Origin: Saccharothrix syringae
Lineage (GTDB): Bacteria > Actinomycetota > Actinomycetes > Mycobacteriales > Pseudonocardiaceae
Assembly (NCBI RefSeq): GCF_009498035.1
Contig: NZ_CP034550.1
Coordinates: 5,704,001 to 5,768,000 of the forward strand
Length of the DNA: 64,000 nt
Direction: 5' to 3'
Position numbers and translations under genes: made by a program. A model generated the notes under the pieces. It saw nothing but the letters and a program-made list of their open reading frames with translations, searched no databases and was not told where the DNA came from. Positions 35,101 to 42,593 of the stretch are shown piece by piece. Each line of letters opens with the position of its first letter. Position 1 is the stretch's first letter.

Positions 35101-35349
35101 GGTCAGGGCGGCGAAGGTGCTGGTCAGGTCGGTGAAGTTGATGTCGGGGTCGAGGCTGGTGCCGCCCGGTTCGGCGAAGTCGCGCGCGCCGGGGGCGGAC
35201 ATGCGGAAGTACTCGCCCTTCAGGCCGTGCACCGGTGGCGCGGGGTCCGGTCTGCCGGGGCGGTCGGGTTCGGCTCCGGCGGGCAGGGCGATGGCGGGGA
35301 GGAGGAACAGGCTCAGCAGGAGGGTGAGGAGGCGGTGGGCAGGGCGCAT
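32149..35349 (-). CDS. Secreted GH2 glycosidase with PA14 and LamG-like domains
   Basis: A 1066-residue secreted enzyme. Seen in order: a signal peptide (LLTLLLSLFLLPAIALPAGA), a PA14 carbohydrate-binding domain (about 38-165, GDYTFHAIGDNGFRLFLDG), GH2 jelly-roll and Ig-like domains, a TIM barrel with the acid/base glutamate in FNEGWGEW near residue 690, and a C-terminal concanavalin-A/LamG-like domain (about 880-1066). The GH2 family covers beta-galactosidase, mannosidase, glucuronidase and related activities; specificity is not readable. The ATG at 35349 is used for its GGAGAA ribosome site and signal peptide. A CebR-like operator lies 93 bases upstream, implying induction by cello-oligosaccharides or a similar sugar. 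Confidence 0.9.
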   Translation of the reverse strand: MRPAHRLLTLLLSLFLLPAIALPAGAEPDRPGRPDPAPPVHGLKGEYFRMSAPGARDFAEPGGTSLDPDINFTDLTSTFAALTGRTEHTTARWTGRLTAPATGDYTFHAIGDNGFRLFLDGTPVIDHWVGDWDVEQHSAPIHLEAGREHDFRLELFQDVGGANMYLRWSTPTAAKRLVPETAFLPPADFPVYPVRPTTTKDRLELDFDRAVNNIGSLTAHLRVDVDTVPFPLGKATLARGDRTKVVVELAAPVQEGQRVRVTYDGAAGLTAGGEAVPEIVRTATNTSTHRLTTPWGDDLDTDHPLPEYPRPQQVREDWVNLNGPWEFAAATAGQQPEFGRALPERIIVPFPVESQLSGLERHEDHMFYRRQFTVPGNWRIGRGERLKLNFGAVDHSARVWVDGTQVAEHTGGYTSFTADITDALRGRGRHELVVAVTDTTGDNQPIGKQSRNPGGIVYTQSSGIWQTVWLEPVPDKAIDDVKTTPDITAGTLAVRVSSTTASAAATVRVTARDHRGRQVGAVTGRPNTDLTLPVPGPHLWTPEDPYLYDLDVSLVEGSSRDSVKSYFGMRSVDVQDVGGFPKLVLNGKPVFSLAMLDQGFWPDGLNTAPSDEALLFDLKAQKDLGFNAVRKHIKVEPARWYYHADRLGLLVWQDFVNVNVTDQTGQEAFLTEGRRAMEQVHDSPAVIGWVVFNEGWGEWDREATGRIAESVRAADPSRVVNAHSGVNCCASKGDSGKGDVIDHHDYVNNDAPWPDATRAAMDGEHGGFTLRTPGHQWPGAPAVIYSGVADKAALTAKYVSNTETFYLEGAGAELSGSVYTQVTDVETELNGFWTYDRREIKVDPAPVREVNRKVLAAGAAAGQRTYPGRGTWSLDGSGEDASGGGSPVTPAGDAAYAPGVRGQALRFDGDGDSAGTAGPVLDTRGSYTVSAWVSLDSLPGNYATAVSQDGRRTENPFYLQYGHGAFAFSVPGGRRATAPATPEAGRWYHLVGVRDEAAGEVRLYVDGRRAATIPAGPDEVSTGPLTIGRAKYAGRPTDYWHGAVDEVRAYGRALGDDEVARLHAER

Positions 35350-35441
35350 GCAGGTTCTCCCTAGGGCTCGGCGGTGAGACCCGTCACAGCTCCGCTCATC
35401 TATCCACACGGTCGCGCAAAAGACAACAACAAGTTGCGCGT

Positions 35442-35455
35442 TGGGAGCGCTTCCA
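35442..35455. promoter_or_regulatory. CebR-like LacI-family operator, GH2 promoter
   Basis: TGGGAGCGCTTCCA differs at one position from the palindrome TGGGAGCGCTCCCA known as the CebR binding site of Streptomyces cellulose-utilisation genes. It sits about 93 bases ahead of the GH2 start. The rest of the 377-base gap (35350-35726) shows no gene. Confidence 0.75.
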
Positions 35456-35726
35456 CGACTCAACCGCTCAACTTCGGGCAGAGGTTCAGGCCAATCCGGG
35501 CAGGGTCGACGTGCCGTCGGGCCCGTCCGCGGTCAAGGCGCACCTACCGGACGCAGCGGACGGGACGCGGACCGGACGCGCCACCCGCGCTGGCGATGCC
35601 CGCCTCGCCTCGGGCGCGGTGCGCGGTGCGCGGAATAAACCGAGCATGGTGCCGCAACCGGCGGCCGCGCCGTGAGTGACCGAGCACGGCCGGCTATGCG
35701 GCCTCGCCCTCCGAAAGGACCTCTCG

Positions 35727-35987
35727 ATGACAACCGGTGCACCTGCCGAACGACCGCACGTCGCCCGGACACCGAGTCCGAGGAGGTCGCGAGCGGGGCG
35801 GGTGCATCGGCCTCAGGCAGTACCCGGACGGGGGTGGGGGGCGTTCCGGCAGAACTGCTCCACCCTCGACCTGCGGCAGAACCAGGTGTTGTCGACCGCG
35901 GGCGTCGACATCGGCGACAGCCTCACCCTCGTCCAGGCGGTCGACCCCAGCGCCCCCGCCTACACCTGGACGTTCACGCTGCTCTGA
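35727..35987 (+). CDS. Small hypothetical protein, possibly damaged N terminus
   Basis: An 86-residue open frame. The last about 45 residues (QNCSTLDLRQNQVLSTAGVD, then a Leu/Val-rich beta-like end) have good codon bias and look like a real beta-rich domain. The first half is Arg/Pro-rich and could be out of frame, pointing to a frameshift near 35830-35850. The ATG has GAAAGGA eight bases upstream. I do not recognise the family; a small lectin-like or cell-wall-associated domain is possible. Confidence 0.4.
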   Translation: MTTGAPAERPHVARTPSPRRSRAGRVHRPQAVPGRGWGAFRQNCSTLDLRQNQVLSTAGVDIGDSLTLVQAVDPSAPAYTWTFTLL

Positions 35988-36214
35988 GGCCGCCCCGCCG
36001 GCGAAGGACGCCCCCCTGGTCGAGGCGGTCCGGCATGAACGATCGACGGCCGTGGCGGCGGTGTCCACCCGAGCAGCACCGGTAACGCCGCAGATCTCAT
36101 TCTTTTTCTCCTCACGGCCCTCCTCGGCGGGAATTCAGGTGCCCGAAGTGGTGGCAGCCGGAGCGCAGACCAGCGGAGAAGCGCTGATCGTGGTCGCCGT
36201 TGCCCCGCGCCGAC

Positions 36215-36674
36215 TCAGACGGTGCGCGTCATGAAGGTGCTGTTGGGGTCGTCCACGTAGGCACCGAACGGCGGGCACGGCGTGAAACCCGCCTTGGCGT
36301 AAAGGGCGCGGGCCGCCGCGAAGAAGTCCATGCTGCCGGTTTCCAGGGAGATGCGCCCGACACCCCGCTCCCCCCGCGTCCCGGATCAGGTGGTCGAGCA
36401 GCAGCCGGGCGATGCCCTGCCCCCGGCGCGCCGGGGCGGTGCGCATGCTCTTCAGCTCCTCGTGCCCCGGTTCCAGCGCCGCCAGGGCGCCGGTGCCGAT
36501 GATCTCCCCGCCGTCCCGGACGACCCACAGCCGGACGGAGGGGTCCTGGAGGCCGGCCAGGTCCAGGGCGTGCCGGCTCTCGGCGGGCGCGGTGGGGGCC
36601 ATGTCGTCCAGGTGGGCTTGCAGGAACTCCTTGAGCCGGGGGTCGGTGAAGTCAGCGCGTTCCACGTGCGGCAT
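36215..36674 (-). pseudogene. GNAT acetyltransferase, frameshifted
   Basis: The first about 95 residues are a normal GNAT N-acetyltransferase (ADFTDPRLKEFLQAHLDDM, then MRTAPARRGQGIARLLLDHL, the acetyl-CoA loop). After LIRDA the frame goes wrong inside a run of six G (36370-36375); in the next frame the family end reappears: GRISLETGSMDFFAAARALY then AKAGF and a stop at 36215. A single-base change restores a protein of about 152 residues. It is either a true pseudogene or a base-calling error in the homopolymer. Confidence 0.8.
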
Positions 36675-36734
36675 GGATCAAGCCTGCCCCGGGGGCGTTT
36701 CACGGCGGTTAGTTCGCGCTCACCGCGACGAGCG

Positions 36735-36768
36735 GGGCGCGGCCGGCGAACCACCGCCGGCCGCGCCC
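36735..36768 (-). terminator. Perfect 14-bp hairpin after the GH5 cellulase
   Basis: GGGCGCGGCCGGCG pairs with 36755-36768 around AACCAC, six bases beyond the GH5 stop. Confidence 0.72.
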
Positions 36769-36773
36769 TCGGC

Positions 36774-38711
36774 TCAGCTCGCCGTGCAGCTCACCACGGT
36801 GACGCCGGCGCTGCCCTGGCCGTTGGCGACGAGCCCGAAGCTCGTGCTCGCCGCCGGCGCGAGGGCGCCGTTGTGGGCGGCGTTGGTGACCGTGGTGCCG
36901 GTCAGGGTGCCGTTCCACACGCTGTTGATGGTCCAGCCACTCCCGACGGCCAGCTTGACGCTCCAGGCGCGGGTCGCGGCGGTGCCGGTGTTGGTCACCG
37001 AGACCTCGCCCTGGAAACCGCCCTGCCAGCTGTTGGCCGTGCGGAGGGTGGCGGTGCACCCGGAGCCGCCGCCGGTGCCCGGCTGGGTCGTGGCGGTCAC
37101 CGCGGCCGAGGCCGCGGACTGGTTGCCCGCCGCGTCCCTGGCCCGCACCGTGTAGGTGTACGCGGTGCTCGGGCTCAGGCCGGTGTCGGTGTAGGTGGTG
37201 CCCGACGCGGTGCCGACCTTGGCGGTGCCGCGGTAGACGTCGTAGCCGACGACGCCGACGTTGTCGGTCGACGCCTGCCACGACAGGGCCACCGAGGACG
37301 ACGTGGTCGTGGTGGCGGTCACCGACGCCGGCGTGCTCGGGGCCGTGGTGTCGACCGGGTCGCCGCCGGTGTAGCGCTCGGCCAGGCTGATGCCGGTGGT
37401 GCTGCCCTCGCCGCCGAGGCGGACCTGGTGGTCCAGGCCGACGAACTTGCCGCCGTGCTGCCACAGGGCGGGCTTGAGCAGCGCGTACTTGGTCTCGTCC
37501 CAGGTCTTCCAGTCGTCGAGCAGCAGGCCGCCCGTGTCACCGGAGTTGGGGTTGAGCACCCAGAACGTCTGGTGCAGGCCCTCCTGCACGATCAGGTCGC
37601 GCAGGGCGGCCATCCACCGGTCCTGCCGCTCGTCCTGGCCCAGCCGGCCGCCCCACTCGCCGATCAGCAGGGGCGCGGTGCCCTGCTCGTGGATGTAGAG
37701 CCAGTTCGGCCGCCACACGTCGGTGATCAGCGAGTCCTTGGTGAACGGCTTCTGGAACCACGGCTGGTCGAACACCAGCGGGCCGTAGTCGTGCGGCGAG
37801 TAGACGAGCTGGTCCTGGTTGGCGCCGAGGTTGACCGGGAAGTCCTTGACGCCGCGCAGGTTGCCGCCCCACCAGGTGTTGTAGTAGTTCGGCGACAGGT
37901 CGGGGTCGGTGTTCGGCGAGTTCCAGGTCTCGCCCTCGCGCGGGTAGACCTCGATGCCCTCGCAGAGGATGAGCACCTTCGGGTTGATCGCCAGGATGCG
38001 CTTGCCCGCGGTCTCGCAGACGTTCTTCCAGTTGTCGACGTCGGTGGAGTTGTCCCACTTGGCGCGCGGCGGCTGGTTCGGGGTGCCGTGCGGCTCGTTC
38101 TTGACGTCCATCGCGACGATGGTGTCGTCGTTCTTGTACCGCGCGGTGACCCACTCCCACGCCTGGTAGAACATCTCCGTGGTGTAGGTGCCCTTGTACC
38201 AGACCGGGTGAATGTGGCCGGAGTTGTCCGCCTCGGCGCTGTGCACGTCCAGCAGCACCTTCAGGCCGAAGCGCTCGCACAGCTCCAGCCAGTAGTCCCA
38301 GACCTGGAGGCTGTTCTTGCCCGCCAGCTCCGGGTTGGCGTAGGTGTTGACGTTCGGCGCGGCCGCCTGGCCGTTCTTCCACTCCAGCAGCAGCTGGACG
38401 GAGATCGGGACCCGGACGATGTTGATGCCGCGGTCGGCCATCGCCTTGGTGACCTCGGTGATGTTCGCCGACCACAGGCCGTGGAACACCCGCTCGGTGG
38501 CGTTGAAGCCGAACCAGTTGGCGCCGGTCAGCCAGACCCTGTTGCCCGCCTCGTCGACGATCTGGTTGCCCTCGACGTGCAGCCAGTCCTCCTGCGGGGC
38601 CGCCGTGGCGGCGGGCGTGGCCCCGGCGACGGCGAAGGCGGACGCCGCCGCGACCGCGACGAGGGCCACCGCCCGGCGCCACCGCGCCGGGCCTGAACGT
38701 GTCGTTCTCAT
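36774..38711 (-). CDS. Secreted GH5 endoglucanase with Fn3 and CBM2
   Basis: A 645-residue secreted cellulase. Seen: a signal peptide ending ATPAATAAPQ, a GH5 barrel (about 40-440) with the acid/base glutamate in DVKNEPHG near residue 204 and the nucleophile in LLIGEWGG near 353, a fibronectin-III domain (about 455-540, SWQASTDNVGVVGYDVYRG) and a C-terminal CBM2 cellulose-binding domain (CTATLR to VVSC, conserved tryptophans). It cuts internal beta-1,4-glucan bonds. The ATG has a GGGAAAG ribosome site. A perfect CebR-type operator lies 84 bases upstream, so it is probably repressed until cellobiose is present. Confidence 0.93.
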   Translation of the reverse strand: MRTTRSGPARWRRAVALVAVAAASAFAVAGATPAATAAPQEDWLHVEGNQIVDEAGNRVWLTGANWFGFNATERVFHGLWSANITEVTKAMADRGINIVRVPISVQLLLEWKNGQAAAPNVNTYANPELAGKNSLQVWDYWLELCERFGLKVLLDVHSAEADNSGHIHPVWYKGTYTTEMFYQAWEWVTARYKNDDTIVAMDVKNEPHGTPNQPPRAKWDNSTDVDNWKNVCETAGKRILAINPKVLILCEGIEVYPREGETWNSPNTDPDLSPNYYNTWWGGNLRGVKDFPVNLGANQDQLVYSPHDYGPLVFDQPWFQKPFTKDSLITDVWRPNWLYIHEQGTAPLLIGEWGGRLGQDERQDRWMAALRDLIVQEGLHQTFWVLNPNSGDTGGLLLDDWKTWDETKYALLKPALWQHGGKFVGLDHQVRLGGEGSTTGISLAERYTGGDPVDTTAPSTPASVTATTTTSSSVALSWQASTDNVGVVGYDVYRGTAKVGTASGTTYTDTGLSPSTAYTYTVRARDAAGNQSAASAAVTATTQPGTGGGSGCTATLRTANSWQGGFQGEVSVTNTGTAATRAWSVKLAVGSGWTINSVWNGTLTGTTVTNAAHNGALAPAASTSFGLVANGQGSAGVTVVSCTAS

Positions 38712-38764
38712 GTGCTGCTTTCCCGACCTTCCGACGCTGGAACGCGGTTTCGAAGCGGCTGCAC

Positions 38765-38810
38765 CGGGAGCGCTCGACTGCGGCGGCGGTGTTTCTGGGA
38801 GCGCTCCCAG
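38765..38810. promoter_or_regulatory. CebR-like operators, GH5 promoter
   Basis: CTGGGAGCGCTCCCAG (38795-38810) is a perfect 16-bp palindrome holding the full CebR consensus. CGGGAGCGCTCG (38765-38776) is a weaker second copy 30 bases closer to the gene, on about the same helix face. Confidence 0.8.
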
Positions 38811-38850
38811 TCCGGCGTAGTGTAGGCGTTCGAGACCTTTTTGCAATATC

Positions 38851-38911
38851 CCCGCACACCGTGCGTGCGCCTCCGCCGACTCCCCCGCACACCGTGCGTG
38901 CGCCTCCGCCG
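38851..38911. repeat. 28-bp direct repeat, 33-bp period
   Basis: The 28-base segments beginning CCCGCACACCGTGCGTGCGC at 38851 and 38884 are identical. They lie between the GH5 operator and the antiporter promoter. Each holds an inner palindrome-like GCACACCGTGCGTGC. Confidence 0.85.
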
Positions 38912-38924
38912 GGCGCGGCCGGCG

Positions 38925-38948
38925 GTTTTGCCGATCAAGCCCCGGGTA
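38925..38948 (+). promoter_or_regulatory. SigB-type promoter GTTT-N15-GGGTA, antiporter
   Basis: GTTT at 38925-38928 and GGGTA at 38944-38948 with 15 bases between, 40 bases ahead of the antiporter GTG. Same spacing as the promoter at 17528. It predicts general-stress or osmotic induction. Confidence 0.65.
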
Positions 38949-38988
38949 CCTGACGGGTCCGACGCCAACCCGTTGCAGGAGGTACGCG

Positions 38989-40278
38989 GTGGATCTCGCC
39001 CCGGTCCTGTACGCCGGGGCGGGCCTGGTCACGCTGACCGCCGCTTTACTGCCCCGGCTGCTCGCCAGAGCCCCGATCTCGATGCCCATGGTCTTCCTGG
39101 GCGCCGGTGCGCTGGCCTTCACCCTGGTCGACCCGCTGCCCGACCTCGACCCGCGGGCGCACGGCCCGGTGGTGGTGCACCTGACCGAGCTGTGCGTGAT
39201 CATCTCGCTGATGGGCGCCGGGCTGGCCATCAACCGGCCGGTCGGCCTGCGGCGGTGGGGCACCACGTGGCGGCTGCTGGCCGTGACGATGCCGTTGAGC
39301 ATGCTGGTCGTCGGCGTGCTGGGCTGGGGCCTGCTCGGGCTCGGCGCGGCCGCGGCGGTGCTGCTGGCGGCCGTCGTGGCGCCCACGGACCCGGTGCTGG
39401 CCGGCGAGGTGCAGGTGGCCGAGCCCGCCGAGAACCCCGAGGCCGACGAGGACGAGGCGCGGTTCGCGCTGACCTCCGAGGCCGGCCTGAACGACGGGCT
39501 GGCCTTCCCGTTCACCTACGCCGCGGTGGCGATCAGCGCGGCCGGCGCGGCGCCGGGCGGCTGGCTGCCGGAGTGGTTGCTGGTCGACCTGGTGTGGCGG
39601 CTCGCCGCGGGCGTGGGCGTCGGGCTGCTGGTCGGGTGGCTGCTGGGCCGGCTGTTCTTCTCCGCGCCGTCGGAGAAGTTCCGGCTGGCCGAGCACGCCG
39701 AGGGGTTCGTGGCGCTGGCCGCGACGTTCCTGGCCTACGGGGTCACCGAGCTGGTCGAGGGCTACGGGTTCGTCGCGGTGTTCGTCTGCGCCTGCACGAT
39801 CCGGGCCGCCGAGCGCCACCACGACTACCACCACGTGCTGCACCAGTACGTGGAGCAGGCCGAGCGGATGCTCACCGTGCTGATCATCATCCTGCTGGGC
39901 GGCGCGGCCGCGTCGGGGCTGCTCGCCGGCACCGGGTGGCGCGAGGTGCTGTTCGCCGCGGTGGTCCTGCTGGTGGTGCGGCCGGTGGCCGGGCTGGTGG
40001 GGCTGGCGGGCGGCGGCACGGGGCCGCGCGAGCGCATGGCGATCTCGTTCTTCGGCGTGCGCGGCGTCGGTTCGCTGTTCTACGTCGCCTACGCGCTGGA
40101 CGCGGCGGACTTCGGCGACGAGGCGGAGATCTGGCGGCTGGTCGCCCTGGTGGTGATCGGCTCGATCCTGGTGCACGGCGTGTCGGCGACCCCGGTCATG
40201 CGGCTGCTCGACCACCGGCGCGACCGCGAGGCGCGGCGCAACGGCGAACCGGGGCGGGCCGCCGGCACCCCGGTGTGA
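38989..40278 (+). CDS. Cation/proton antiporter, CPA1 (NhaP) type
   Basis: A 429-residue membrane protein with about 12 hydrophobic segments. Seen: AAVVAPTDPVLAGEV and SEAGLNDGLAFPF, the paired TD and ND motifs at the crossed helices of CPA1 Na+(K+)/H+ exchangers, and FFGVRGVGSLFYVAYAL near the end. It exchanges Na+ or K+ for protons in pH and salt homeostasis. GTG with AGGAGG upstream. A SigB-like promoter ahead supports a stress role. Confidence 0.9.
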   Translation: MDLAPVLYAGAGLVTLTAALLPRLLARAPISMPMVFLGAGALAFTLVDPLPDLDPRAHGPVVVHLTELCVIISLMGAGLAINRPVGLRRWGTTWRLLAVTMPLSMLVVGVLGWGLLGLGAAAAVLLAAVVAPTDPVLAGEVQVAEPAENPEADEDEARFALTSEAGLNDGLAFPFTYAAVAISAAGAAPGGWLPEWLLVDLVWRLAAGVGVGLLVGWLLGRLFFSAPSEKFRLAEHAEGFVALAATFLAYGVTELVEGYGFVAVFVCACTIRAAERHHDYHHVLHQYVEQAERMLTVLIIILLGGAAASGLLAGTGWREVLFAAVVLLVVRPVAGLVGLAGGGTGPRERMAISFFGVRGVGSLFYVAYALDAADFGDEAEIWRLVALVVIGSILVHGVSATPVMRLLDHRRDREARRNGEPGRAAGTPV

Positions 40279-40573
40279 TCGCGGTGGGTTCTCCGGCGTG
40301 CCTGGCGACGATCTCCCGGTCGAGGCCGGCCGGGGCGCCGGTCGCACTTCGACGGCGCGGTGCTCGCGACCGGGGTCGCGCTCGCCCCGACCTGACCGAG
40401 CGCCGAGGCGGGTGACCCCCCACCACGCCCCGGCGCACCGTCTGGTTCCCGCTCCCCCGACGGGCGTGGAACCTCCCCCGCATCCCCCCAGGCCCCTCCC
40501 CTGACCTGCACCAATCCTGTCGGACGGCCCCCGCGGCGACAACGTCGCGGCTCGGCCACCACGAAGCCTCGAA

Positions 40574-40592
40574 CTTGCCGATCACCGGCAAG
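40574..40592. terminator. 7-bp hairpin between convergent antiporter and regulator
   Basis: CTTGCCG, loop ATCAC, CGGCAAG. It is the only clear structure in the 358-base gap 40279-40636, which otherwise shows no gene on either strand. Likely a terminator for the convergent PucR-type gene. Confidence 0.5.
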
Positions 40593-40636
40593 CAACGACA
40601 GGAAAGCCCGGAACTCGCCCAAAGGACGCAATACGG

Positions 40637-41854
40637 TCAAGCTTGGTGTTTACCGGGGCTCGGCAACGCCGTGGCCGGCCAGCCCAGCAGCTTCGCCCCG
40701 AGCACGGCGACCTGGAGCGCGAACCCCTGGCGCGGGTCGTCAGCGGAGTGGCCGGTCAGCTCCCGCACCCGCTGGAGGCGGTAGGTCACGGTGCGCACGC
40801 CGACGTGCAGGTCGCGGGCGCACGCGGTGGCCACCCGGCCGGAGGCGAAGTACGCGTCGAGCGTGTCCAGCAGCGGCCCGGCGCCGCCACGCGCCCGCCG
40901 CAGCGGCTCCAGCACCGCGCCGACCAGGTCCGCCAGCGCCGCGCTGTCGCGCAGCAGCACCCGGTAGACCAGCAGGTCGGCGGCCTTGTGCAGCGGTCCG
41001 GGCAGGTCCAGCCGCTCGGCGATGTCCAGGGCGTGGCGCGCCTGCTCGAACGACCGCACCGCGCCACCGGGGCCCGGGTGCGGCCGGCCCAGCCCCACCC
41101 GCCACGCCGCGTCGGACCCCATCGCCGCCGCGACCTGGCGCACGAACTCGTCCGGCGCCTCGCCCATCGCCTCCGGCGCCACGCACACCAGCAGGCCGTC
41201 CTTGGTGGTGACCAGCACGTCGCGCGACCCGAGCCGCAGGTGCAGCGCGGTCTCCACCCGCCGCGACACGTCGCCGCCGTCCACGATCGGCCCCGCGGCG
41301 CGCACCGCCGCCACGACCGTGCTGCCGGCCAGCCGCAGGCCGAACCGCTCGGCGCGCTCGGCCAGCTCGGCGAGGTTGCGGCCGTCGAGCAGGTCGTCGA
41401 CGAACTCCCGGCGGAACGACTCCTCCCGCCGCACCGCCCACCGCTGCGCCTCCTCGTAGCCCTCGGCCAGCGCCGTGACCGCGATGTCGGCGGCCCGGAA
41501 CACGGCCTCGCCGACCACCCGCACCGCCTCCGCGCCGGCCGCCCGCCGCACCCCGGGCAGCACCGGCCAGGCCAGCCGGGTGGCGCCGAGGTAGAGGTCG
41601 ACCAGGCCGCGCAGCGACACGCCCTGCGCGGCGGCGCGCGCACCGACGTCGTGCCGGGCCCGCAGCCGGTCGGGCCCCAGCTGCACGCCGGTGGTGCTGA
41701 CCTCGGCCAGGTCCTCCAGGTAGCCGTCCAGCAGCTCGGGCGGCACGCCGGACGCGTCGCGGCTCGCCCGCGCCGCCAGGTCCGCCACGTCCAACCCGGG
41801 TTCCGCTCGCGTCGTGGCGCCCGGTCTCGCCGCACCTCCACCGTTCCCCCACAC
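40637..41854 (-). CDS. PucR/CdaR-type transcription regulator
   Basis: About 405 residues. Seen: an N-terminal helical sensor-like region, a GGDEF-like middle domain degenerate for cyclase function (about 200-310), and a C-terminal helix-turn-helix of the PucR type: LDTLDAYFASGRVATACARD then LHVGVRTVTYRLQRVREL. Such regulators control purine, sugar-acid or secondary-metabolite genes. The start is uncertain: the GTG at 41854 is the only reasonable in-frame codon, but the G-run ribosome site abuts it. Divergent from a membrane protein only 31 bases away, so their promoters must overlap. Confidence 0.8.
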   Translation of the reverse strand: MWGNGGGAARPGATTRAEPGLDVADLAARASRDASGVPPELLDGYLEDLAEVSTTGVQLGPDRLRARHDVGARAAAQGVSLRGLVDLYLGATRLAWPVLPGVRRAAGAEAVRVVGEAVFRAADIAVTALAEGYEEAQRWAVRREESFRREFVDDLLDGRNLAELAERAERFGLRLAGSTVVAAVRAAGPIVDGGDVSRRVETALHLRLGSRDVLVTTKDGLLVCVAPEAMGEAPDEFVRQVAAAMGSDAAWRVGLGRPHPGPGGAVRSFEQARHALDIAERLDLPGPLHKAADLLVYRVLLRDSAALADLVGAVLEPLRRARGGAGPLLDTLDAYFASGRVATACARDLHVGVRTVTYRLQRVRELTGHSADDPRQGFALQVAVLGAKLLGWPATALPSPGKHQA

Positions 41855-41885
41855 CCTCCCCCCGATCCCGCCACGTCCGTCGCCG

Positions 41886-42581
41886 ATGATCGGCGGCGTG
41901 GGGCACTGGTGGCGGTGGGCGTTGGTCGTGGCGGCGGTGGCGGTGGCGGTGCCCTCGGCGGGCGTGGCGCCCACCGCCCTGTTCGGCGTGGTGCCGGTGG
42001 CGGCGTGGGGCTGTCTGGCCCGCACCCGGCGGGTCGGGGTGGTGGTCGGGGTGGTCCTGCTGGTGCTGCTGGCGTGGTTCGCGCTGCCCCACGGCCTGGG
42101 CTGGTCCGGGCCGTGGGTGCCCTCGCCGGCCGAGCTGTGCTGGCTCTACCCGCTGGTCGCCGCGGTGGTGTGCGGGATCGGCGGCGCGGTCGACGGGCGG
42201 TCGGGCTGCGCGCTGTCGCTGTCGTTGACCGGGGTGGTGCTGCTCGGGTTCCTCGTCGCGCTGGTGGACCTGGCGATGCTCACCGAGTCCCCGCCCGGGG
42301 ACGAGGGGGTCCTGCCGGCGCCGCCGGGGCTGCGGGTGGTCGACCCGGACCTGGTCTGCGGGTCCGGCGGGTGCGCCCGGCAGGTCGGGTTCGCCGGGGA
42401 CGACGCCCGCGCGCTGGTCGACGCGCACCTGGCGGCGCACGGCTTCGTCACGCACCGGCCCGCCGCGGTGCCGGGCACCGACCTGGTGTGCCGGGTGACC
42501 GGGCTGCTGGTGCGCCGCCAGGCGTGCGCGGAGGTGCGGGAGGCGGCGGGCGTCGTCCGGGTCACCTGGTACGTGGAGTAG
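41886..42581 (+). CDS. Membrane protein with C-terminal soluble domain, unknown
   Basis: A 231-residue protein with about four hydrophobic helices in the first 145 residues, then a soluble about 85-residue domain with five cysteines (VCGSGGCARQVGF, LVCRVTG, RRQACAEVRE) of a mixed alpha/beta pattern. I do not recognise the family. It is divergent from the PucR-type gene, which might control it. The ATG at 41886 begins the first hydrophobic helix and is preferred. Confidence 0.6.
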   Translation: MIGGVGHWWRWALVVAAVAVAVPSAGVAPTALFGVVPVAAWGCLARTRRVGVVVGVVLLVLLAWFALPHGLGWSGPWVPSPAELCWLYPLVAAVVCGIGGAVDGRSGCALSLSLTGVVLLGFLVALVDLAMLTESPPGDEGVLPAPPGLRVVDPDLVCGSGGCARQVGFAGDDARALVDAHLAAHGFVTHRPAAVPGTDLVCRVTGLLVRRQACAEVREAAGVVRVTWYVE

Positions 42582-42593
42582 GCCGCCGGCGCT

